A stretch of DNA of 64,000 bases from Myxocyprinus asiaticus. Its lineage: Eukaryota > Chordata > Actinopteri > Cypriniformes > Catostomidae. Position 1 is the first letter of the stretch. Every line of letters begins with the position of its first letter. Position numbers and translations under genes: made by a program. The stretch is from the NCBI RefSeq assembly GCF_019703515.2, contig NC_059358.1, positions 45,828,594-45,892,593 of the forward strand. Reading direction: 5' to 3'. Below, piece after piece: positions 31,735 through 38,742 of the stretch. The notes beneath the pieces were generated by a model. It did no database searches and was not told the DNA's origin. It saw nothing but the letters and a program-made list of their open reading frames with translations.

Positions 31735-32226
31735 TGGTTCAGCTGACTTGGAGTCGATTCGACAGGCACAGGTGCACCTGTTCACCTCCCAAGAGTCCTC
31801 CCCACTACCGTCTCTGGTACGCATTGACCGAGACCCCCTCGGCATAAATGCACTGACACACAGCTGGTCACCTGGCATGCGCAAATATGCATTTTCCCCC
31901 AGTGAGCCTACTTGCACAGACCCTGTGCAAGGTCAGGGAGGATGAGGAGCAGGTCGTCCTGGTAGCACCCTACTGGCCCGCCCAGATGTGGTTCTTGGAC
32001 CTCACGCTCCGTGTGACAGGCCCCCGGTGAATTCCCCTGAGGAAGGATCTTCTTTCTCAGTGACGGGGCACCATCTGGCACCTGCGCCCAGACCTCTGCG
32101 GTGGTAGACACAGTCACTCAGGCTAGGGCACCCTCTACAAGGCACCTGTATGCCATTAAGTGGTGTCTGTTCGCTAAGTGATGTTCTTCCTGTCGGGAAG
32201 ACCCCCAGAGATGCGCAGTCAGATCA
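31735..32226 (+). pseudogene. DIRS region between RNase H and recombinase
   Basis: Encodes DPLGINALTHSWSPGMRKYA, then VVLVAPYWPAQMWFLDLTL in another frame, and then a stretch with stops. It is the linker preceding the recombinase in fish DIRS elements. Confidence 0.6.
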
Positions 32227-33092
32227 GTGCTTTCCTTCCTGCAGGAGAGGTTGGAAGGGAGGTTTTCCCCTTCCACCTTGAAGGTGTACGTTGCCACCAT
32301 AGCAGCACACCACGATGCAGTTGACGGTAAGTCCTTAGGGAAGCACGACCTGATCATCAGGTTCCTAAGAGGCGCCAGGGGGTTGAATCCCTCCAGACCG
32401 CACCTCGTTCCCTCATGGGACCTCTCTGTAGTTCTTCAGGGTCTACAGAGAGCCCCCTTTGAGCCTTTGCTTTCAGCCGAGCTTAAGGCACTCTCCTTGA
32501 AGACTGCCGTCCTGACTGCACTCACTTCCATCAAGAGGGTAGGTGACCTACAAGCGTTCTCTGTTAGCGAAGTGTGCCTGGAGTTCGATCCGGGATACTC
32601 TCACATGATCCTGAGACCCCGACTGGGCTATGTGCCCAAGGTTCCCACCACCCCTTTTAGGGACCAGGTGGTGAACCTGCAAGCATTGCCCCAGGAGGAG
32701 GCGGACCCAGCCCTGTCATTGCTGTGTCCGGTGCGCGCTTTACGCATCTATATGGATCGCACGTAGAGCTTTAGAATCTCTGAGCAGCTCTTTGTCTGCT
32801 TTGGTGCACAGCGGAAAGGAAATGCTGTCTCCAAGCAGAGGATCACCCTCTGGCTCATTGTGCCATAACTATGGCATATGTCACCCAGAACATGCTGCCC
32901 CCGGTAGGGCTACACACCCACTCTACCAGGGGTGTAGCAGCTCCCTGGGCCCTGGCCAGGGGTGCCTCTCTAACAGACATTTGCAGAGCAGCGGGCTGGG
33001 CAACACCCAACACCTGTGCAAGGTTCTACAACCTCCGGGTGGAACCGGTTTCGTCCCAGGTAGTGGCACGCAACACAAGCGGATAAGCCCGG
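32227..33092 (+). pseudogene. DIRS tyrosine recombinase
   Basis: The N-terminal core-binding part (FSPSTLKVYVATIAAHHDAV, LIIRFLRGARGLNPSRP) leads to the catalytic part, with the first Arg in TSIKRVGDLQAFSV at about 32530-32570. After a stop (32764) and a frame change near 32870 it continues LHTHSTRGVAAPWALARG, with H-x-x-R. It ends DICRAAGWATPNTCARFYNL, with the Trp and the nucleophile Tyr. These are the R, H-x-x-R and Y positions of tyrosine recombinases, which integrate circular DIRS cDNA. Confidence 0.87.
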
Positions 33093-33837
33093 GATAGCTG
33101 GCCGGGTGTATCGCTTGCACATAGCGCCTTCCACCTCCCTTGGAGCTGAAGATGTGCGCCATTAATTTCCAGTAATGTTCACAAACTTTGTTCCCTGGTT
33201 GACTTCCTCCGAGCCCTGTGGCAGTCGAGTTTTCAGAGAGACTCGCTGCCGGCCCAGTACATGTGCGAACTAAGAATCCTGTTCTGGGGTAGGTGCTCCG
33301 CATGTGGCAGTTCCCTGTAAGGCTAACCCCATGCGATATAAATCTTCCGCTAATTTGTTTCCCTGTTGGCAAACTGCGTCTTCCTTTGGCAGAGCCCCTC
33401 TGCCCCAGTCTCCATGTTTGTAGTAACTCCTCCCCCATTGGGCAGGATCTACCTTGAAGACTCTCCACGTGGTTGGAAAGACCATATGACGTATTTTTCC
33501 ACTTAAATATCCCCCCTCTCTTTGGACGAGGTGTGCTCTCCACGGTGTCTCCCCTTGGGAGGGACACCTCCCGACTAGACCTGGCGGCCCAGTCGGATAA
33601 TCCCCCTTCTTTTTTAGGGAGTGGAAAAAAGAAGGGGAAAAGAGGCCACGACTGGGTTAAGCCAGTCTCTATCTTTTGGGTAGTCAACTTGTACCCAAAA
33701 AGGGCCGTTCGACACTCATAACTATGTTGGGGGAGGTTACGTGTCGACCTGGTGTGCTGGCTATGAGGCACACAGTAGTCTGCCCACCACACACCGCCAG
33801 TTCACGTAACACAATTCAGCCAATTGTGACGTTTCGT
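33093..33837 (+). other. DIRS 3' non-coding region
   Basis: Sequence between the recombinase and the right terminal repeat. A long stop-free frame on the opposite strand (32923-33792) has no recognised motif. Confidence 0.55.
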
Positions 33838-34225
33838 ATAGGGACCCCTAGTGTCACTACATCGACACAATGTTGAGTGAGTGACAGATAGGGAATGTCA
33901 TGGTTACTTGTGTAACCTCCGTTCCCTGATGGAGGGAACGAGACATTATGTCCCTCCTGCCACAACGCTGAACTACCTGCTGAAATGGCCGGACCTTATA
34001 TCGGCTCCTCAGTATAAAACCTGAATGAGTGGTTGCATACCAGCTCCTTTTATACCCATATGTCCGGGGGAGTGGCATGCAAATACCGCTCGCCAATTTT
34101 CATTGGCCTTTTATCAAAGACCAGAGGTGTCTCGGGCTCCCAAGAGTGACCCCTAGTGTCACTACATCAACACAATGTCTCATTCCCTCCATCAGAGAAC
34201 GGAGGTTACACAAGTAACCATGACG
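33838..34225 (+). repeat. DIRS right inverted terminal region
   Basis: 33838-33900 is the reverse complement of 27999-28063. 33903-34224 is itself bounded by near-inverted ends (CATGGTTACTTGTGTAACCT ... AGGTTACACAAGTAACCATG) and contains the reverse complement of the promoter segment. Confidence 0.8.
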
Positions 34226-34547
34226 TTCATCAACACATGAGTGGGGCGAATACTAGTAAAGCGGGCATGCCATACACTCGGTATATACAAAGTCACTTAT
34301 CTTGAGAAACTGAACAGGACGTCGAAGCACAGGTAGGCGAACTGCAGATATGTTGAAAGTCATATTGTCAGAGCCGAGGGAGAGTCCATGATGCCTACAA
34401 TGAGGCTAAACGCTGACTGAGGGTGAGAGTGCGGCTTAAGTGCGTGTCCAAACGAGGTGAAGATGAGCTGCAGGTGTGAGTGATTAAAACGCAGGCGAGT
34501 GAGAGCGAGTGACTGATGGTGAGGGAGTGCCCGGTGTCTTCATGACA
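34226..34547 (-). repeat. 5' LTR of the minus-strand chromovirus, outer part
   Basis: Continues TTCATCAACACATGAGTGGG after the DIRS element and ends GTCTTCATGACA. It is followed by the CATGT target duplication. Confidence 0.8.
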
Positions 34548-34610
34548 CATGTCAGATTCAGCAACAGCAGGATCCACAACAAAAATTTGTTCGGAAAGAA
34601 CATGAAGATA
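34548..34610 (-). other. Exon G1, upstream part: catalytic Asp of the Ulp1-like domain
   Basis: Acceptor TTTTGTTAG|TATCTTC. It encodes YLHVLSEQIFVVDPAVAESD, where V-V-D-P holds the Asp of the protease triad. The exon is cut by the chromovirus at 34547. Confidence 0.85.
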
Positions 34611-34718
34611 CTAACAAAACACAATGAACAATATAAAATCACATTTTTTTAATTGTAGAATTATGTCCGTGTTTCCACAGTTTATCATAATATTTTTTTT
34701 TTATTATTCCATAAAAGT

Positions 34719-34865
34719 TTAAAGGGATAGTTCACCCAAAAACTAAAATTCTCTCATAATTTACTCACCCTCGTGCCATCCCAGATGTGTTTCACTTTCT
34801 TTCTTTGACATGAGGGTGAGTAAATGATGAGAGATTTTTCAGTTTGGGGTGAACTATCACTTGAA
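34719..34865. mobile_element. Short fold-back MITE in the F-G1 intron
   Basis: TTAAAGGGATAGTTCACCC on the left and GGGGTGAACTATCACTTGAA on the right. The arms (CTCTCATAATTTACTCACCC / GGGTGAGTAAATGATGAGAG) meet near the centre. Confidence 0.82.
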
Positions 34866-35562
34866 CAGCAATTTGAGTTAATTGTAGGCAATCCATGTGT
34901 AGTGAACTGATTTGCAAATCATGCAAGTGACTGACTATGAATGTACTAAATCTTCCAGGACTTCAGTATAACCACATTCTTGTCACTCGTGTCTTGTAGG
35001 ACTATTATTTTTTTATTTATTTTTTTACATAACATCTGTTTATTTTGGTTAAAGTCTGACTGAATTTTCTCTAACCCTGGCTCATTTCATGTGAACATTC
35101 GCAATTTATGTCTGTTGTCTACATAGTGATATTAAACCATCTTAAATTTATTAAATGCCTAACATTTAAGACAATTCCTCCCACCAAGACAGTCGCTAAA
35201 TTGTAAAAAAAAAAAAAAAAAAGAATCGCTGCAGCGGTAACACAAGTAGCAGAGCTAAAGATAGCAAAATGCTGCAAATGCTCGATTCAGGACCGTGGAC
35301 AGAAACCGAGCACAACGATTTAGCCATTCGTTGGTGGCGTCACACCAGGTGGACCTTAATCCAGCCCTGGAGCATCATTAGATCAAAACCAAATTTGGTC
35401 CAGCCCCGAATGTTTTTGTTCGGAATTGCATGTGTTTGAGTGGAACTGAAGTGGGATTTAAAAGTATAGCGATGAGAACTGTCACTGAAGTATTTATGTT
35501 CTACTAAATTTAGGTAGGGCCTATATGCATAAATAAGAACATGAAGAAATTCCTTCACTTAC

Positions 35563-35631
35563 CACTAACATCCAATGGTTGTTTCTTATATTCACAAATG
35601 AAATGGCTCCATCAAAGGTTTCAAAATTAAC
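35563..35631 (-). other. Exon F: catalytic His of the Ulp1-like domain
   Basis: A 69-bp exon, acceptor ACTGTACAG|GTTAAT and donor TTAGTG|GTAAGTG. It encodes DGAISFVNIRNNHWMLV. N-H-W-x-L-V is the His box of Ulp1/SENP (C48) peptidases. The exon is in phase with G1, giving HWMLV-YLHVLSE. Confidence 0.82.
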
Positions 35632-35718
35632 CTGTACAGTGTAATAAATGAGCATGATTATATTATTCAGTATTAAAATATTAAACATTTGCACTTTTGT
35701 ATAATTTTTTTATACATA

Positions 35719-35897
35719 CAGTGGTGTGAAAAAGTGTTTGCCCCCTTCCTGATTTCTTATTTTTTTTGCATGTTTGTCACACTTAAATGTTTCAGATCAT
35801 CAAACATTTAAGTTTGATGATCTGAAACATTTAAGTATGACAAACATGCAAAAAAATAAGAAATCAGGAAGGGGGCAAACACTTTTTCACACCACTG
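35719..35897. mobile_element. Near-perfect hairpin MITE (Tc1/mariner type)
   Basis: CAGTGGTGTGAAAAAGTGTT... and its complement ending CACTTTTTCACACCACTG fold into one hairpin over 179 bp, flanked by TA at 35717-35718 and 35898-35899. It sits in the E-F intron of the transposase-protease gene. Confidence 0.9.
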
Positions 35898-35976
35898 TAG
35901 TTGCATTTGTTGTTTTAAAGGTGTAGCCTATACACATGCATATTTCCATACTATAGGCTACTTAAGTCCTTCAAAC

Positions 35977-36100
35977 CTTGTCAAGTGACTTGGTCTCTTC
36001 GTCCATACAAAATTACTCCAGTGGTGTAGTGATTTAGCTGGTACAGTCTCGCAGGCTTGTCGTGTTTGTTTAGGATAGCACGAATGTAACTCTCCATAAC
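35977..36100 (-). other. Exon E of the Ulp1-like domain
   Basis: Acceptor TATTCTTTAG|GTTATGG; donor ACAAG|GTTTGA. It encodes VMESYIRAILNKHDKPARLY, then QLNHYTTGVILYGRRDQ. It continues the helix after the LNG motif, as in V-I-N-x-Y-L of Ulp1 proteins. One extra T near the 3' end creates a TGA and breaks the phase. Confidence 0.75.
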
Positions 36101-36169
36101 CTAAAGAATATGAATAACACAATTAGAAGATGCGTAATTAAGCTACTTGGCTGATGTTAATTTCCTTGT

Positions 36170-36232
36170 ATTATTATTATTATTAGTAGTAGTAGTAGTA
36201 GTAGTAGAAGTAGTATAATAGTAGTAGTATTT
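36170..36232. repeat. (ATT)n / (TAG)n microsatellite
   Basis: TTATTATTATTATTATTAG followed by about eight TAG units. A second (AAT)n/(ATT)n run lies at about 36385-36420. Confidence 0.9.
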
Positions 36233-36519
36233 CTTTATATTACCATTCTGTGCCTCATATACTTTTTATTTAGGCTTGGTCTCATTCATTACAGTAATTA
36301 CATGCATTAAAATCAACAGCATCTGTTGTACATAATAAATAAAATAAAATAAATAATAAAAAAAAAAACATCTAAAATCAATTAAATAATAATAATAATA
36401 ATTATTATTATTATTATTATAATAAATAAGTCCATGAATGGGTTGGAATTTTATTCACGGCTTAAGTTCACAGCCTCCACATGCAGTAGATAAAGTTTAT
36501 TATCAAAATCTGCACTTAC

Positions 36520-36623
36520 TTCCCATTTAACAACTCATGGGGTTGTAGAGTCAGGAAGTATGCGTGAGCTTTTATTTGTGCCACAGCCTGCACATTCTCT
36601 TCACATCGCCACAGTGTTGCAGC
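36520..36623 (-). other. Exon D: start of the Ulp1-like domain
   Basis: Acceptor ATTTACAG|GCTGCAACAC; donor GGGAA|GTAAGT, apparently with one G lost at the junction. It encodes ATLWRCEENVQAVAQIKAHA, then YFLTLQPHELLNG. The L-x-P-x-E-x-L-N-G segment corresponds to the W-L-N/D-D/G segment that opens Ulp1 family catalytic domains. Confidence 0.75.
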
Positions 36624-36971
36624 CTGTAAATATACTGTTGGACCTTATTCAGAGGAGAACCATATTTAATTTTGACCACAATGAAAACGAGGCAGTGAGG
36701 TAGAGAATAACAGTCTCTTTACGGGCTGTATAAAATTTTTTAAAGATTAGATTGCATATCATTTTCACAACTGGTGTTTTAGAAAGTATTTATTCCCCTA
36801 TTTCATCAGATAAACAATCAACTCCATTTTTAACAATAGTAAAACCATTTGAATGGACTATATCCCTCACAGCCTCTTTTATATTTCCTTGAAAAAATAC
36901 ATAAGCTAGGGCGCTATATAAGCTTCGTATGCACAGTCAAAAATATTATAAATGTCACAGTTCTTAAATAC

Positions 36972-37099
36972 CTCTTTTGCAACCCCTCCTTCTGGAACAT
37001 CTCTTACACTGGCTGTGTCACTGCACTTGGTTGGTGGTGTTTTTTTTTGTGTTTATTTTTTTACTTGGAAATGTCAGCTTGGTGATGGACTGTTGTGAC
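36972..37099 (-). other. Exon C (repeat unit)
   Basis: Acceptor TTTTTTTCCACAG|GTCACAACAG and donor AAAGAG|GTATTT. It encodes TTVHHQADISK and, after a frame change, KCSDTASVRDVPEGGVAKE. The tail matches units A and B. A frameshift and stop are inside. Confidence 0.7.
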
Positions 37100-37173
37100 C
37101 TGTGGAAAAAAAGTTAACTCAAAGGAATGCTCAGAAGAATATTAAACATTTCCTAAACTAAGAAACTTCTTAC

Positions 37174-37296
37174 CTCTTCAGCAACACTTTCTGTAAAATA
37201 ATTTTCTTTGGCTGCATCACTGCACTTTCTTTGCGGTGTCATTTTTGGTTTATGTTTGAGTTTGTCAGTGTCTGCTTGTTGATGGACTGTTGCGGC
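37174..37296 (-). other. Exon B (repeat unit)
   Basis: A 123-bp exon with acceptor TTTTTTTAAG|GCCGCAACAG and donor GAAGAG|GTAAGA. It encodes TVHQQADTDKLKHKPK, then TPQRKCSDAAKENYF and SVAEE. The 41 codons stay in phase. The Tc1 element lies in the intron before it. Confidence 0.75.
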
Positions 37297-37342
37297 CTTA
37301 AAAAAAATGTTTCTCAATAGATACTCAAACATACTCAAAATA

Positions 37343-38590
37343 CACTATATTGCCAAAAGTATTCGCTCACCCATCCAAATAATTGAATTCAGGTGTTCCA
37401 ATCACTTCCATGGCCACAGGTGTATAAAATGAAGCACCTAGGCATGCAGACTGCTTCTACAAACATTTGTGAAAGAATGGGCCGCTCTCAGGAGCTCAGT
37501 GAATTCCAGCGTGGTACTGTGATAGGATGCCACCTGTGCAACAAGTCCAGTCGTGAAATTTCCTCACTACTAAATATTCCACAGTCAACTGTCAGTGGTA
37601 TTATAACAAAGTGGAAGCGATTAGGAATGACAGCAACTCAGCCACGAAGTGGTAGGCCACGTAAAATGACAGAGCGGGGTCAGCGGATGCTGAGGCGCAT
37701 AGTGTGCAGAGGTCGCCAACTTTCTGCAGAGTCAATCGCTACAGACCTCCAAAGTTCATGTGGCCTTCAGATTAGCTCAAGAACAGTGCGTAGAGAGCTG
37801 CATGGAATGGGTTTCCATGGCCAAGCAGCTGCATCCAAGCCATACATCACCAAGTGCAATGCAAAGCGTCAGATGCAGTGGTGTAAAGCACGCCGCCACT
37901 GGACTCTAGAGCAGTGGAGACGCGTTCTCTGGAGTGACGAATCACGCTTCTCCATCTGGCAATCTGATGGACGAGTCTGGGTTTGGCGGTTGCCAGGAGA
38001 ACGGTACTTGTCTGACTGCATTGTGCCAACTGTGAAGTTTGGTGGAGGGGGGATTATGGTGTGGGGTTGTTTTTCAGGAGCTGGGCTTGGCCCCTTAGTT
38101 CCAGTGAAAGGAACTCTGAATGCTTCAGCATACCAAGAGATTTTGGACAATTCCATGCTCCCAACTTTGTGGGAACAGTTTGGGGATGGCCCCTTCCTGT
38201 TCCAACATGACTGCGCACCAGTGCACAAAGCAAGGTCCATAAAGACATGGATGAGCGAGTTTGGTGTGGAAGAACTTGACTGGCCTGCACAGAGTCCTGA
38301 CCTCAACCCGATAGAGCACCTTTGGGATGAATTAGAGCGAAGACTGCGAGCCAGGCCTTCTCGTCCAACATCAGTGTCTGACCTCACAAATGCGCTTCTG
38401 GAAGAATGGTCAAAAATTCCCATAAACACACTCCTAAACCTTGTGGAAAGCCTTCCCAGAAGAGTTGAAGCTGTTATAGCTGCAAAGGGTGGGCCAACGT
38501 CATATTAAACCCCATGGATTAAGAATGGGATGTCACTTAAGTTCATATGCGTCTAAAGGCAGATGAGCGAATACTTTTAGCAATATAGTG
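37343..38590 (+). mobile_element. Intact Tc1-like transposon
   Basis: The 1248-bp element is flanked by TA at 37341-37342 and 38591-38592. Ends CACTATATTGCCAAAAGTAT and ATACTTTTAGCAATATAGTG are inverted repeats over about 27 bp with one mismatch. It carries one uninterrupted transposase gene and lies in the intron between units A and B of the transposase-protease gene. Confidence 0.95.
37477..38508 (+). CDS. Tc1-family transposase, full length
   Basis: The 343-residue frame starts at [13 protein letters not shown]; an in-frame ATG at 37429 would add 16 residues. A helix-turn-helix ([19 protein letters not shown], about residues 20-40) and a GRPR hook ([14 protein letters not shown], about 53-66) bind the inverted repeats. 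The catalytic DDE residues are WSDESRFS (first Asp), [10 protein letters not shown] (second Asp) and [11 protein letters not shown] (Glu), with 34 residues between the last two, i.e. DD34E. The frame ends AAKGGPTSY, the usual C-terminus. No stop or frameshift is seen, so it could encode an active cut-and-paste enzyme. The ATG at 37477 was chosen to match Tc1 relatives, which begin just before the helix-turn-helix. Confidence 0.93.
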   Translation: MGRSQELSEFQRGTVIGCHLCNKSSREISSLLNIPQSTVSGIITKWKRLGMTATQPRSGRPRKMTERGQRMLRRIVCRGRQLSAESIATDLQSSCGLQISSRTVRRELHGMGFHGQAAASKPYITKCNAKRQMQWCKARRHWTLEQWRRVLWSDESRFSIWQSDGRVWVWRLPGERYLSDCIVPTVKFGGGGIMVWGCFSGAGLGPLVPVKGTLNASAYQEILDNSMLPTLWEQFGDGPFLFQHDCAPVHKARSIKTWMSEFGVEELDWPAQSPDLNPIEHLWDELERRLRARPSRPTSVSDLTNALLEEWSKIPINTLLNLVESLPRRVEAVIAAKGGPTSY

Positions 38591-38642
38591 TAGATACTCA
38601 TTTTATCAATTTTTTGATAAATCTCTGTAAATTCTCATTTAC

Positions 38643-38742
38643 CTCTCCAGCAACAGTGTCTTCTAGATTATCTTCTGGTACATCTTTTAGATCACTAGTC
38701 CTTTGCCTTTTTGGTTTTGGTGTGGGCATGTCATGTGGCACA
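38643..38742 (-). other. Repeat unit A at the end of exon 1 (or separate exon)
   Basis: Encodes HDMPTPKPKRQRTSDLKDVP, then EDNLEDTVAGE. It ends GGAGAG|GTAAATG, a splice donor. CTTTTACAG|TGTGCC upstream could be an acceptor, or the unit may simply be continuous with exon 1. It is homologous to units B and C. Confidence 0.65.

Larger units (their letters stand above)
27984..34225 (+). mobile_element. DIRS-type tyrosine-recombinase retrotransposon
   Basis: Plus-strand order: terminal repeat with a TATAAAAG box, gag-like region, RT/RNase H, tyrosine recombinase, inverted terminal repeat. The segment at 28030-28190 is repeated in inverse orientation at about 34000-34165. This inverted end structure and the recombinase in place of an integrase define DIRS elements. 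TTCAT occurs at both borders (27979-27983 and 34226-34230), although DIRS elements usually make no duplication. Frames are broken in all three genes. Confidence 0.9.
25653..34547 (-). mobile_element. Chromovirus (Ty3/gypsy), minus strand, with nested DIRS element
   Basis: Target duplication CATGT lies at 25648-25652 and 34548-34552. The LTR outer ends read TGTCATG... (minus, from 34547) and ...CGTTACA (minus, at 25653). Internal order on the minus strand is LTR, gag, protease, part of RT, a chromodomain stub, LTR remnant. Most of RT, RNase H and integrase are deleted. The DIRS element at 27984-34225 sits inside the right-hand LTR. The insertion lies in exon G1 of the transposase-protease gene. 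Confidence 0.88.

Noticed and set aside
32923..33792. A 289-codon stop-free frame on the minus strand across the end of the DIRS recombinase and its 3' region
   Set aside because: It has no recognisable motif, overlaps the true recombinase on the other strand and begins in a terminal non-coding region; GC-rich composition explains it.
36160..36240. CRISPR-like regularly spaced repeats
   Set aside because: These are trinucleotide microsatellites; no spacer-repeat structure exists anywhere in the window and the DNA is eukaryotic.
37869..38429. Long minus-strand frame opposite the Tc1 transposase
   Set aside because: It is the complement of a coding frame and occurs in the same form at 10669-11298; a shadow.
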